The translations under genes and the position numbers were made by a program. From Trinickia terrae (GTDB lineage Bacteria; Pseudomonadota; Gammaproteobacteria; Burkholderiales; Burkholderiaceae): a DNA stretch of 64,000 nucleotides. The notes under the pieces were generated by a model. The model worked only from the letters and a program-made list of their open reading frames with translations. It had not been told where the DNA came from and searched no databases. This document shows, piece after piece, positions 24,776 to 33,813 of the stretch. Each line of letters opens with the position of its first letter. Within the stretch, counting starts at the first letter, position 1. The stretch covers positions 1-64,000 of the forward strand of contig NZ_SWJE01000014.1 in NCBI RefSeq assembly GCF_005144415.1, in the 5' to 3' direction.

Positions 24776-25266
24776 TCATTCAGCGCCGACGCGCACACGC
24801 GCCCGCTCGCGCCAGTCCATCAGCTCGGCGAGGCTGAAGGCGTCCATCGTTGCCGGCGTCCAGCCGAACACCGCCGCGATGTCGGCCATTGGGTCTTCTA
24901 CGCGGTCAGGGAGTCCAGTTTCGACTTCACGGCCTTCGGCATCAAAAAACCCGCGAACAGGCCTCCCAATTGCACGAGGTCGGCCGGGTCGATGTTGGCG
25001 ACGTCGGCTTCGGTCAATGTCGGCGAGCTGATGCGCGGGAGCACCTTCGTGAGCGCGACGACGTCGAGGCTCACGAGGTCGGAGAGCGATACGCCGCGCA
25101 GCTCGCCCGACCGGGGCTTGCGCAGGGCGATCCTCTCGATTGTTTGGTTGCCGCGCACGAGCGGCGTGTCGAGCGTGACGGTGTTCGGATCGTCCTGCGC
25201 TGGCGCGTCCGTTACGTCGGTTGCAGTTACATCGGTTACGTCGTCGAGGTTTCTTTTCCTGCTCAT
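24776..25266 (-). CDS. E': E+E' tail assembly fusion made by -1 frameshift
   Basis: A slippery T-TTT-TTG heptamer lies in gene E at 24943-24949 (minus strand). Slipping back one base there joins the first about 108 residues of gpE to FFDAEGREVETGLPD... and the C-terminal MADIAAVFGWTPATMDAF... module, the GpE'-type extension, ending at 24776. P2 makes E+E' by the same -1 mechanism at the same kind of site between FII and T. The fused protein is the tail-assembly chaperone partner of the tape measure. Confidence 0.82.
24898..25266 (-). CDS. E: Tail assembly chaperone gpE
   Basis: A 122-residue unshifted product of gene E, with a variable Asp/Thr/Val-rich N terminus (about 1-30) and the conserved ALRKPRSGELRGVSLSDL part in the middle. 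It lies between the tail-tube gene FII and tape-measure T, as in P2. Confidence 0.88.
   Translation of the reverse strand: MSRKRNLDDVTDVTATDVTDAPAQDDPNTVTLDTPLVRGNQTIERIALRKPRSGELRGVSLSDLVSLDVVALTKVLPRISSPTLTEADVANIDPADLVQLGGLFAGFLMPKAVKSKLDSLTA
24943..24949 (-). promoter_or_regulatory. Programmed -1 frameshift site (TTTTTTG)
   Basis: The minus strand reads GGT-TTT-TTG-ATG in the gpE frame. The heptamer TTTTTTG is the slippery sequence known for P2 E/E', and the -1 frame after it is open to the end of the E' module. Confidence 0.82.
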
Positions 25267-25315
25267 GTTGGTCCTGTCGGATGATGAGTGAATGACTGCC
25301 CGGCCAGGGCATGTG

Positions 25316-25825
25316 TTACAGGCCGATCGCCGTGCGCAGCGCGGCGAGCAGGTCGCTACCGTTGATCTTCTCGATCATGTTGATGAAGTCGATCTCGATG
25401 ACGTCTTCGCTGTTCACGGACAGCTTGTAGTAGCTCGCGACGGTCGTTACCTTGAAGGCGGTGTCTTCCTTCGCCTTGGCGGTGCCGGGATCGATCTCCA
25501 TATGCCGGCCCTTGACGACGATCTCGATCGAGTCGACGCTCGTCGAGTCTTCGGACTGGTAGCCGCCGGCGAAGCGCAGCAGCACGCCGTCGTGCTTCGT
25601 GATGCCGTACTGCGCGAGCACCGAGCGCATGAAACCGCCACAGGTCCATTCGAGCTGGATGCCCTCCTGCCCGAAGTCGACCTTGATCGGGCCGCTCATG
25701 CCGCCGCCCTGGTAGTCCTCCATCTTGCGCGTGAGCTTCGGCAGCGTGACTTCTGCGACCTGGCCGGCGAAGTTTTCGCCGTTCTGGAACAGGTTGAATC
25801 CCTTGAGTTTGCGGGGCATGCCCAT
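25316..25825 (-). CDS. FII: Major tail tube protein gpFII
   Basis: A 169-residue tail-tube protein with the family start PRKLKGFNLFQNGENFAGQV and a beta-rich body. GGAG precedes the ATG at 25825. It lies between sheath and E genes as in P2 and forms the inner tube of the contractile tail. Confidence 0.93.
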   Translation of the reverse strand: MGMPRKLKGFNLFQNGENFAGQVAEVTLPKLTRKMEDYQGGGMSGPIKVDFGQEGIQLEWTCGGFMRSVLAQYGITKHDGVLLRFAGGYQSEDSTSVDSIEIVVKGRHMEIDPGTAKAKEDTAFKVTTVASYYKLSVNSEDVIEIDFINMIEKINGSDLLAALRTAIGL

Positions 25826-25849
25826 TGTGTTCGACTCCTGGTGGTGCCG

Positions 25850-27022
25850 TTACGCGTTCACGCGCGCGGCGAAATCGGCGAGATAGCGGTCGGTGATGCG
25901 CTGACGCAGCATCAGGTTCTCGAGCGGCGGGGTCGGCGTGTAGTCGTAGTCGATGTACGACTTGCCCGACTTCAGCACGTCGGTGGTGTTCGGCTCCGGG
26001 TCGTACCACGACGAGCCGCCGATCAGGTAGCCCAGGGACGTCCATTCGCGGAACTTGCCGTTGATGCTTTCGATGATGTCGCGCGGCAGCGACGGATTGA
26101 GCGGCCCGTCGACGACCGTCATCTGGGCTTCGGCGATCGAATCCGCGATGACGTGCGCGGTGCGCGTGTAGTTCTCGAAGGCGAACAGCGAATCGTCCGA
26201 GCACGTGCGCGAGCCCCAGAAGCGGAAGCCGTTGCGATTCACGAGCGTGGTGACGTCCTGCTCGTTGAGATAGCCGGCATCGGTTGCCGGGTCCTGAAGG
26301 TCCCAGGACACGTCGGCGCTGATGCCCGTCACGCCGTTCACCGCCACGTTGGAGAGCGTCTTGTGCCAACCCGTGTCGTTGTCGATCTTCGCGCGCAGGC
26401 CTGCGGCGAAGGCGGGCGCCGGCATAACGATGGTCGAGCTGGTGACGTCGTCCCATGCGAGGAAATCCGGCCAGATCACCATGATTTCGCGCTGACCGAA
26501 CTGGCGGCGGTAGGCGGCGGCTTCTTCCTTCGTCTTGCAGCCCCACGCCGACACGTAGGCGAATGCCCGCAGCGATTGCGCGATGGTGCCGAACGCGGCG
26601 GCGACCGGCTGCGTGTCGAGGCTCGGTGCGGCAAGAATGCGCGGCTTCACGCCGAAGCGCGCCTGGGCCGTCAACAGCGCCTTCATGCCCGTGTATTTGC
26701 CTTCGGCCGTGACGGTGCCGATCACGTTCGACGTCGTCTCGGCTGTGTCTTTGCCTTCGGCCACACGCACAACGATCGTCACGGGCTTCGTCTGTCGGCC
26801 GATCGCATCGAGCGTGCGATATAGCGTGCCTTTCGTGCCGGCCTTGCCGAGCGCGGCGATCACGTTCGTCACAAGCACGGGGGTGTCGAGCGGAAACGCC
26901 GCAGCGTCGGCATCGTCGGCCGTGCACACGACGCCGACGACTGCCGTCGAGACGGTGCGAATCGGGCGGGTGCCTTCGTTGATTTCCAAGACGCGTACGC
27001 CGTGGTGGTAATCCTGGGGCAT
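25850..27022 (-). CDS. FI: Tail sheath protein gpFI
   Basis: A 390-residue contractile sheath protein with the typical N terminus MPQDYHHGVRVLEINEGTRP, a protruding domain and the C-terminal sheath core (SYIDYDYTPTPPLENL). The ATG at 27022 was chosen to match family length over an upstream in-frame extension. Confidence 0.93.
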   Translation of the reverse strand: MPQDYHHGVRVLEINEGTRPIRTVSTAVVGVVCTADDADAAAFPLDTPVLVTNVIAALGKAGTKGTLYRTLDAIGRQTKPVTIVVRVAEGKDTAETTSNVIGTVTAEGKYTGMKALLTAQARFGVKPRILAAPSLDTQPVAAAFGTIAQSLRAFAYVSAWGCKTKEEAAAYRRQFGQREIMVIWPDFLAWDDVTSSTIVMPAPAFAAGLRAKIDNDTGWHKTLSNVAVNGVTGISADVSWDLQDPATDAGYLNEQDVTTLVNRNGFRFWGSRTCSDDSLFAFENYTRTAHVIADSIAEAQMTVVDGPLNPSLPRDIIESINGKFREWTSLGYLIGGSSWYDPEPNTTDVLKSGKSYIDYDYTPTPPLENLMLRQRITDRYLADFAARVNA

Positions 27023-27060
27023 GTTCGGTAACTCCGAGGTGAGAGGAAACGGGGGGACGC

Positions 27061-27504
27061 TTAGGCGCCTGCCGTCATGAAATCGGGTGCGGCCGGCAGC
27101 TCGACCTCGGGCCAAGCGGGCGCATTCGGCAGATCACGCAGCGCTTTCCGGTACGCGAGCAGTGCGTCGAGCCGCGGTTGCGTGAGCGTGGTATCGCCGC
27201 GCGCGAACGTCTCGTCTTGATGGCGGGCAATCAGCCAGTCGGTAGCTACGAGGGCGGCATCGCGTTCCGCACGTTTGACGTTGGCGAGCTCGTCGGCCGA
27301 GGCCGGCAACGGATCGAGCAAGACCGGTTCGCCCTGCGCGTTGATAGCGAGGCGCTTCCCCTTAGCCTGTCCTTCGAGCAGCACCTTGTGCTGGTCCGAG
27401 GTAATGCGAGCGACCAGGGCGCCATTCGGAGGCGGGCTGATCCCGTCGTCGTAGAAGCCGGCAATTGCGCCGGTGGTGTCATAGGCGGCGTATTTCTGGC
27501 CCAT
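27061..27504 (-). CDS. Tail fibre assembly protein (Tfa-like)
   Basis: A 147-residue protein directly after the tail fibre gene. It has the short beta-rich N-terminal part (KYAAYDTTGAIAGFYDDG) and the helical C-terminal ERDAALVATDWLIARHQDE motif typical of phage tail-fibre assembly proteins. It is likely the chaperone or tip partner for the adjacent fibre. Confidence 0.78.
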   Translation of the reverse strand: MGQKYAAYDTTGAIAGFYDDGISPPPNGALVARITSDQHKVLLEGQAKGKRLAINAQGEPVLLDPLPASADELANVKRAERDAALVATDWLIARHQDETFARGDTTLTQPRLDALLAYRKALRDLPNAPAWPEVELPAAPDFMTAGA

Positions 27505-27525
27505 TTCAAAATCTCCTTCAATAGT

Positions 27526-29127
27526 TCAATACCCGGCCGCAAGCCAGATCGTCGATTGGGAAACGTAGGAACCACTACCGTTGAGTGTTGCCACGTTGAA
27601 GGACGCTTTGGGCGCTGGGCCGCTATTTGCAAATGTCGCATTGGCTGCAATGGCGGCCGACGCCAGACCGTTAGCCAGCATGCAAAAGCACTGATTCGGA
27701 AACGCCAACGGATACGTGACGCCGGTATAGCCGGATGACGACGTAGTCATTGCCCCCCACTGGACGATCAGGCCGCCCAGCCAAGTAGGGAACGCAAGAT
27801 AGCCGGTCTGAGCGAAGGAGAAGGCAAAGCCTGCGCGCAACTTCTTCGGCGTGACGATAGCGGTGTCGTCGGTGCCTGCGTTCGTCTGCGCCTGGCTGGC
27901 GACCCTCGCCGTACCCGCATTCGTTTCGCTCGCCCGCTCGGATTTGAACCAGGCCGAACTGATGACGTTCTGGCTGTCATCGCCCGCGGCCGGTGCCGGC
28001 ACCGTGGAGCCTGCATACAGTGCGAGCGGCCCGCCCATCGCGTCGCCGGACTTCTGCACGGCGTTGGCGACATTGAACGTCGAGAATGTATAGATGGTCA
28101 GGGCGTCGTCCGCCACTAGCGCCTGCGTGAATTGGATGTTCACGCCATCGGTGGCGAGGAAGTCGGGCGATGCTGCCGTGCCTGGCTGGAGCATTGCGCC
28201 GTTCTTCTCGATCAGGAGCGCGCCCGGCGTGTAGCCGCCGATCACGGCGATGCTTTTGCCATTGACACCGCTTGCCGGAATCGCCCGAAACCCGGCCTGG
28301 CCGCCCGCACTCGCGAACTTGACGCTCTTGCCGTCGCTGCACAGGATCACCGGCGAGCCGACCGGCAGCACGACGCTGGAGCCCGCGTCACCGGTCACTT
28401 TCGCAGTGAGGTTGTAATTGCCGGTAGCGGTGTGCTCGACAATCCACTGGCCCGGCTGTGCCGGCATCAAAATCGACTTGGAGCCTTTGAGCTCTCCCGT
28501 GAGGCGCAGCATCGCGACGCCGTATTGCGCGCTGGTCAGGAGCGTATCGTCCTTGCCCGACACGTCCACTGCCTGAAAGCCATCGGTCGCGGCAAAGAGT
28601 GCGGTCATGTTCGCGACCCGCGTCGACATATCGCCGACGGGCGGCGTCGCGGTGCGCGCCATGCCGCCCGAGATGGACTTGATGACCCATGCGCCGCCGT
28701 TCGCGACATTCAACGCCTTGTTGAGTCGCGCGCGCACCTGTGCGCCGGCCGGCAGGTCGCCCGGCGACAGCTCTCCGTAGTCGCCCCCGTACAGCGGTAG
28801 TTTCGGAATTCCGCTGTCCTTGGCTCCGTTTGGCGTGAACGTGCACGGGCCGTCATTCGCGACCGCCACCCGGAAATTGGCCTCCATGCCGTCCGCGAGC
28901 TCGGTCACGGCCGGCGACAGGTTCGCGACGATGGCGTTCTTTGTACCGGTGTCGACCGCGTATGTCGTGCGGCCGAACTGGAGTACGCGGCGCAGCCAGC
29001 TCGTGCGGTTGGCGAGCTGACGCGTGGGCACGTTGTCGATTCCGTCCGGTCCACCCTGAACGGGGTCCGAGGTCTCGAACTGGTAAATGCCCTCCGCCCA
29101 CTCAGTGGTTTCAGGGAGGTTGCTCAT
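27526..29127 (-). CDS. H: Tail fibre protein (gpH-like)
   Basis: A 533-residue fibre. The N terminus (SNLPETTEWAEGIYQFETSD) is the conserved virion-attachment part of P2-like fibres. The middle is repetitive and beta-rich. The C-terminal 80 residues (GYLAFPTWLGGLIVQWG onward) form the usual receptor-facing tip domain seen with Tfa partners. The ATG at 29127 overlaps the gpI stop (ATGA). Confidence 0.87.
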   Translation of the reverse strand: MSNLPETTEWAEGIYQFETSDPVQGGPDGIDNVPTRQLANRTSWLRRVLQFGRTTYAVDTGTKNAIVANLSPAVTELADGMEANFRVAVANDGPCTFTPNGAKDSGIPKLPLYGGDYGELSPGDLPAGAQVRARLNKALNVANGGAWVIKSISGGMARTATPPVGDMSTRVANMTALFAATDGFQAVDVSGKDDTLLTSAQYGVAMLRLTGELKGSKSILMPAQPGQWIVEHTATGNYNLTAKVTGDAGSSVVLPVGSPVILCSDGKSVKFASAGGQAGFRAIPASGVNGKSIAVIGGYTPGALLIEKNGAMLQPGTAASPDFLATDGVNIQFTQALVADDALTIYTFSTFNVANAVQKSGDAMGGPLALYAGSTVPAPAAGDDSQNVISSAWFKSERASETNAGTARVASQAQTNAGTDDTAIVTPKKLRAGFAFSFAQTGYLAFPTWLGGLIVQWGAMTTSSSGYTGVTYPLAFPNQCFCMLANGLASAAIAANATFANSGPAPKASFNVATLNGSGSYVSQSTIWLAAGY

Positions 29128-29693
29128 GCGTCGATACTCCCTCTCGTGTATTGGCTGTCGTATCGGCCCGTTCCGTTGCGGCGCACGGGCGCGGCGGTGT
29201 AGTCGAGCCGGTAGAGCTCGGAGCGCTGCGGCGCGTAGCGCTCGAGCATGGTTTTCATGTTGTCGGCCTGGTCGCGGGTGATGGGGCGTTTCAGGCGCAC
29301 GATGTACTGCGCCCACTCGCCGTGCTCGTTGCCGTGTACCCACTCACCGCTGTAGCGCGCGGTGCCATCGCGCCGGCGCACGTTGCGGCCTTCGGTCAGC
29401 TCCACCTCGCCGAATCCCAGGCGCCGAATCACTTCGCGGATCGCCCACGGCGTGCCGCGCTTCTCGTGCAGGCGAATGGCGCCCTTGATGAGCGCACGGC
29501 GTGCTTCGTCCGACTCGGCCAGTTCCCAGCCGTCGACGGACACCTCAGCCGCGAGATACGGCAGCAGCGCCGCGGGGCAGGCGTCCGGGTTCCAGTAGTC
29601 GCGGATCGGAATCGGCAGCGTGTCCACTGCCGCGAGCGCTGCGGCTGTGCGACGTTCGAGCAGCGTCGCGTTCGGAGGCAGCAGATCACGCAT
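29124..29693 (-). CDS. I: Tail protein I (baseplate)
   Basis: A 189-residue P2 gpI homologue with LLPPNATLLERRTAAALAA at the start and FGEVELTEGRNV in the middle. It joins baseplate J to the tail fibre. Overlaps J upstream and H downstream. Confidence 0.9.
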   Translation of the reverse strand: MRDLLPPNATLLERRTAAALAAVDTLPIPIRDYWNPDACPAALLPYLAAEVSVDGWELAESDEARRALIKGAIRLHEKRGTPWAIREVIRRLGFGEVELTEGRNVRRRDGTARYSGEWVHGNEHGEWAQYIVRLKRPITRDQADNMKTMLERYAPQRSELYRLDYTAAPVRRNGTGRYDSQYTRGSIDA

Positions 29694-30597
29694 AGGTGCC
29701 TCCGTATTCGACGATCACTTCCGCGCAGTACGAAGCCTGGGTCGGGCCGATCGCGAGGTCGCCCACCGGCTCGATCAACTCGGTTTTCGAGAGGCCGGCA
29801 GCCTGGCAAACGCCCTTGATGGCGGATTCGGCGACGCCCACGCCGATACGACGCGCGCTCGCGGCATACGCCTGGGCATTCTTTTTCGCTTGCGCGAGCA
29901 ACACCTCGGCGCCGACGGCCGAGCGCGTGTAGCCCTTCGCGTGAATCCGATACCGGACGATTTCAGCGGATGAGACCTCGACCATATCGTTTAGCGGTCG
30001 CTCGTCTTCGGCGCTTAATGCCGTTTTGACGGCACCGCATAGGTCCTCGCCAACCGCTCCGTCACCCTCGCGCGACAGCAGCGTGACGAGCACGTCGCCG
30101 GGCCGCGGGCGCGAGCTGCGCGCGTCCAGGAGACGCCCGTCGACGGTGAGCGCCTTCGATACGTAGGCGGCGCCCGGCCCGGCCACGCTGAACCCATGTG
30201 GCGCGAGCTGCACGCGGCGGCGCAGATCTTCATCGTCTTCGTAGACCGCTGCGATATTGTTGTCGAAGTCGGCGGCCGAGACGAGGAGGCGCTCGAGGCC
30301 GAACAGGGCCGCGCGTTGTGCGAGGTCGTTGCCCTTTGCGAATGCCAGCATCACGGCGCGCATGGCGTCATTGACGCGCTGGCGCCAGACGAGCTCGCGG
30401 TAGGCGTTTTCCTGCAACAGACGCGCAAGCGGTTCAGATTCGAGCTCGAGCGTCGCAGCGATTTCCGTCTGCTCGTCTTCGGGCCAGAGCGCGATCATCG
30501 CAGCCTTTCGACTGGCGTAGATCGTCTCGAAGTCGAGCACCTCGAGCGCGTCAGGCACAGGCAGGCTCGACAGATCGATGAGGGCGGAAGCCGTCAT
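29686..30597 (-). CDS. J: Baseplate assembly protein J
   Basis: A 303-residue P2 gpJ homologue of the baseplate wedge, with the family start LIDLSSLPVPDALEVLDFETIYA and a central LLVSAADFDNNIAAVYEDDE region. Gene order W-J-I is conserved. Confidence 0.92.
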   Translation of the reverse strand: MTASALIDLSSLPVPDALEVLDFETIYASRKAAMIALWPEDEQTEIAATLELESEPLARLLQENAYRELVWRQRVNDAMRAVMLAFAKGNDLAQRAALFGLERLLVSAADFDNNIAAVYEDDEDLRRRVQLAPHGFSVAGPGAAYVSKALTVDGRLLDARSSRPRPGDVLVTLLSREGDGAVGEDLCGAVKTALSAEDERPLNDMVEVSSAEIVRYRIHAKGYTRSAVGAEVLLAQAKKNAQAYAASARRIGVGVAESAIKGVCQAAGLSKTELIEPVGDLAIGPTQASYCAEVIVEYGGTYA

Positions 30598-30950
30598 GTG
30601 GCACCTCGTGCGACCAGGTCAATGCGCGTCTGAACGGTATCGCCGCTCTCGCTCGTCCAGCCTTCGATGTCGAGATACAGTGCGCCGTCCGCGGCGTTGT
30701 CAGCCGTGAGCAAGACGCGCGTGAGCGTCAGGCGCGGTTCCCAGCGCATGAGCGCCGTCGCGACGGCGGCATACAGGCGCGTGCAGGCGGCACCGTTGCT
30801 GGGCGAGTCGATCAGGTCGGGCAGTTCGGAGCCGAACGCGCGGCGTTGGACGCACGATGCGAGGGGCGTCGTCACGATCTTATCGATCGACTGGTAGAGG
30901 TGATCGAGGCCGCTGATCGTGCGGCCCGTGTTCGCGTTCATGCCTTTCAT
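30594..30950 (-). CDS. W: Baseplate assembly protein W (gp25-like)
   Basis: A 118-residue GPW/gp25-family protein, with NTGRTISGLDHLYQSIDKIV and the RRAFGSELPDLIDSP motif. It is a lysozyme-fold baseplate wedge component. ATGA overlaps on both sides. Confidence 0.92.
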   Translation of the reverse strand: MKGMNANTGRTISGLDHLYQSIDKIVTTPLASCVQRRAFGSELPDLIDSPSNGAACTRLYAAVATALMRWEPRLTLTRVLLTADNAADGALYLDIEGWTSESGDTVQTRIDLVARGAT

Positions 30951-31642
30951 GCGCCGCTCGCGATTGGCTTGCTCGTGAGAGCGTCGGCGCCTTGAGCCTG
31001 GTGCGGGTGGTTGGATACGCTCACGCCGGCGGCGATCACGTCCCGCGAGAAATCGGCGCCGCCGTCGATCTTCATCGTGGCGCCATCTTTGCCACCTTTG
31101 CCGGTCATGCCGGATTCGAACGCGAACGGTCCTTTGACGAGCAGGCCGCCCGTACAGGTGGTCTGTTTGGCGTCGAGCGTGACGTCATCGGCTTTGACGG
31201 TTGCGGCCTGCGTCTGCACTGTGACGGCGCCCGGCGCGACGATGCGCACGGTTGCGTCGGCGGGTAGGTCTGCGGTGAGCGCGTGCGTCGCGTAATCGTA
31301 TGAAATCCGCGCGCCGTCGCCATAGGTGCGCGTGTGCGTGTTCGGGCTGTGGTCCGGTGCGGGGAACTCATCGGAAAAGAAGCCGCGCACCGCGACACCT
31401 TGCGCGAAGTCGCCCATCGGGCCGAACAGCACCACCTGCTCACCCTTGGAAAGCGGGAGCCATTCGCGCGTTTCGCCGGCGGCCAGTGAGACCCAAGGGA
31501 TCCAGTTCGTTTGCAGGCCGTCATCGTCAGCCTCGCCAACGGCGACTCTGCACTTCGGCGGCTTACTGTCGAAGTCGACATCGATCACCCGCCCTTTGCG
31601 GATCAGGTTTCGAATCAGCCGTTGAATTTCGTTCGCATCCAT
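30947..31642 (-). CDS. V: Baseplate spike protein V
   Basis: A 231-residue tail-spike protein: an N-terminal OB-fold part (GRVIDVDFDSKPPKCRVAVG), a middle beta-helix, and a C-terminal tip with VSVSNHPHQAQG, whose His residues bind the iron of P2-type spikes. It is the first gene of the V-to-D tail operon; in P2 gene S precedes it directly, but here a methyltransferase unit intervenes. Confidence 0.92.
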   Translation of the reverse strand: MDANEIQRLIRNLIRKGRVIDVDFDSKPPKCRVAVGEADDDGLQTNWIPWVSLAAGETREWLPLSKGEQVVLFGPMGDFAQGVAVRGFFSDEFPAPDHSPNTHTRTYGDGARISYDYATHALTADLPADATVRIVAPGAVTVQTQAATVKADDVTLDAKQTTCTGGLLVKGPFAFESGMTGKGGKDGATMKIDGGADFSRDVIAAGVSVSNHPHQAQGADALTSKPIASGA

Positions 31643-31660
31643 ACCGGCAATGGTGCCGAC

Positions 31661-31677
31661 CGCACGCGCGCGGTGCG
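31661..31677. promoter_or_regulatory. Dyad in the V/methyltransferase divergent promoter region
   Basis: CGCAC (31661-31665) and GTGCG (31673-31677) form a 5-bp inverted repeat with a 7-base GC-only centre, between divergent gene V and the methyltransferase. It may be a late-promoter activator site, but short GC-rich dyads are common here. Confidence 0.3.
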
Positions 31678-31781
31678 AGCGATTGCGTGCGTATGGGCGT
31701 GGGGGACATCACCGCAAGCATGCGAAGCACGGAGCAGCGAGCAGACAATCGCAGCCTTTTCACTCAAAACGCATTGACGAG

Positions 31782-32531
31782 ATGACCAAAACGATTTGCA
31801 CGAATGGACCAACGTCCGACATCGCGCCGTTGCTCAATCGCCTGCATCGAACCGACGCGCTGCAATTTGCGCGGACGCTGCCCGATCAATCGATCGATAT
31901 GCTCTTTACCGATCCACCGTACTCATCGGGTGGACTACACGTCGGCACGCGCGCGCAGTCGACGACGCAGAAATACATTCAGACGAGTACGAAGACCGTC
32001 TACGAAGATTTCGAATCGGACAACATGGATCAGCGGTCGTGGGCGTTCTGGTGCCACGGGTGGCTCACAGAAGCCCGCCGAGCGTTAAAGCCAGGCGGGC
32101 TGCTCGTGTGCTTCATCGACTGGCGGCAGTTGCCGACGCTGACTGACGTGATTCAAGCGGCTGGTTTTATTCAGCGCGGCATTGCCGTATGGGATAAAAC
32201 GGCGCGCCGTGCGCGTCCGCGCCGCGGTGGCTTCAAGCAGCAGGCGGAATTCATCGTGTGGGCGAGCAAAGGCACTATGCAACAACGTGACGTGTACCTG
32301 CCGGGTGTTTTCCCGTGCTCGCTGGACATGCCGAAGAAGCACCTGACAGAGAAGCCCATCGGTCTCGCGCGAGAGGTGGTGCGTCTGGTGCCTGAAAATG
32401 GCGTGGTATGCGATCTGTTTGCCGGGAGCGGGACGTTCCTGGTCGCGGCAAGAGAGGCTGGATTACGATGGACGGGGTGCGAAGCCAATGCTTACTATCA
32501 CGAGGTTGCGGAGGGACGGCTTGCAAAGTGA
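31782..32531 (+). CDS. Solitary DNA methyltransferase (beta-type N6-A/N4-C)
   Basis: A 249-residue methyltransferase. The catalytic motif IV TDPPYSSGG is at about residues 43-51, and the AdoMet-binding motif I DLFAGSGTF is at about 211-219; this order (IV before I) is the beta class. No restriction enzyme accompanies it, so it is probably an orphan phage methylase protecting phage DNA from host restriction or altering gene expression. It is transcribed against the late operons, which marks it as an insertion between V and S. Confidence 0.88.
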   Translation: MTKTICTNGPTSDIAPLLNRLHRTDALQFARTLPDQSIDMLFTDPPYSSGGLHVGTRAQSTTQKYIQTSTKTVYEDFESDNMDQRSWAFWCHGWLTEARRALKPGGLLVCFIDWRQLPTLTDVIQAAGFIQRGIAVWDKTARRARPRRGGFKQQAEFIVWASKGTMQQRDVYLPGVFPCSLDMPKKHLTEKPIGLAREVVRLVPENGVVCDLFAGSGTFLVAAREAGLRWTGCEANAYYHEVAEGRLAK

Positions 32532-32752
32532 CGTTCCGTACGACTTGAATGTCATCGAGGCGGCGGAGAATACTATACATACCGGCAACGCTCTCGATGA
32601 GTCGAAATATGCTTGCTGTACAACGGTATTTGCGGTCACTCAGGCCGAGATGCTAGGGGCGGTTTCGGGCGGCTCATATACACACTCGACGCAAAAAAAA
32701 GTTCCCGCACAAAAAATTCAACTGCCGACGCCCCTAACTGATTTCCTAATCG

Positions 32753-33112
32753 TTATTTAATGGGATGCGGGTATCGTTCTTTGTCGGGAAATGTTCCACC
32801 GTCCTTTAACGGCCCAATCACAGCGACCTGTCCGACTGGCGTCTGCATTGCCCAATCCTTCCAGCCCGGAATGTAGCTGTTCCCGGCAATCGTCCATTTG
32901 CCAGTCGTGTCCGTGTGAACGTCGCCCACTACGCAAATTCGATACCCGCTCACCTCATAGTAGGTGAATGCTTTTTTCGTCACTTTGTCTATCTCGGAGG
33001 TCTGGACGAATACGGCGTTTGTAAAGTCGGCGTTAGTCACGGCATCGGTCGCGTCGGTGTCACTGAAGCCCGGTGGCGTTCCCCACTTGCATTTAGTCAT
33101 ATCCCACGGCAT
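32753..33112 (-). CDS. 119-aa orphan protein inserted between V and S
   Basis: A 119-residue soluble, Asp/Thr/Trp-rich protein (MPWDMTKCKWGTPPGFSDTD at the start) with an excellent AGGAGAA site before the ATG at 33112. It is convergent with the methyltransferase, leaving a 220-bp AT-richer gap with no gene. No domain recognised and no signal peptide. Together with the methyltransferase it forms an accessory block inside the late region. Confidence 0.6.
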   Translation of the reverse strand: MPWDMTKCKWGTPPGFSDTDATDAVTNADFTNAVFVQTSEIDKVTKKAFTYYEVSGYRICVVGDVHTDTTGKWTIAGNSYIPGWKDWAMQTPVGQVAVIGPLKDGGTFPDKERYPHPIK

Positions 33113-33333
33113 GGAATGTTCTCCTTGAAAGTCCAGGGTTGCACGGATCATCGAAATTGACGCATGCGCCGCTTCGTGGACGCCAGCGTCACCCTCAATA
33201 CGTTCTTGTACGTTTTAGGGACTCGTGCGTGAAAGTGACCGTCGAACATTTCAGTGATACAGCAGGCAGATTCGGGACTCCCGCTTAAGGGCTTGTCGCG
33301 CGGTCTGCTTGAACAGACCTATAAGAAATTTCG

Positions 33334-33813
33334 TCAGTTTGTGATGTGTCGAAGCAACGTATTGCAGATCACCGCTCGATCCATATCGGTGAAGCCTAGC
33401 AGCACGCGAGCCGGATACCGGTACGCAGGACCGCCCGGCGTGACGGGCGCTTTCTCGCCAAGCTGGTGAATACGCGCCAAGCGAGCCACACGGCCGGCAA
33501 AGCCGATCGCAAGGCCGTTTGCGTCCGCCTCGACTTTTAGCCAACGCGTGGTGCGCAGCTTCGCGAACATCGCAGCGCGTTTGATCCGGCCGCGCTTCTC
33601 TCGCAACCGCTTGTCACCTGCCTTTGCCTTGCGCGGTTCGTATGCGCTGCCGTCCGGATTCTGCTGTGCGGCGATGCGCATCTGTTGAGTGATGCGCAGT
33701 TTGCGCGCGATGTCGCGCGTCGCGGCCCGCCGCGCGGCGGGTGATAACTGAGCCAGCAAGGCGTTGGCCCACGCTTCGACGGCGTTCAGCTCGTCCACAA
33801 CGGCATACCCCAT
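33334..33813 (-). CDS. S: Tail completion / virion morphogenesis protein gpS
   Basis: A 159-residue P2 gpS homologue: LRITQQMRIAAQQNPDGSAY and AYRYPARVLLGFTDMD are family landmarks. It acts in tail completion. Overlaps gene R upstream. Confidence 0.88.
   Translation of the reverse strand: MGYAVVDELNAVEAWANALLAQLSPAARRAATRDIARKLRITQQMRIAAQQNPDGSAYEPRKAKAGDKRLREKRGRIKRAAMFAKLRTTRWLKVEADANGLAIGFAGRVARLARIHQLGEKAPVTPGGPAYRYPARVLLGFTDMDRAVICNTLLRHITN

Noticed and set aside
23628-25031. 467-codon open frame on the plus strand
   Set aside because: Antisense to tape-measure T and gene E; composition is that of a shadow frame.
25292-26824. 510-codon open frame on the plus strand
   Set aside because: Antisense to tail genes FII and FI, with typical mirror-composition (Val/Arg/Asp/His), no ribosome-binding site and no family.
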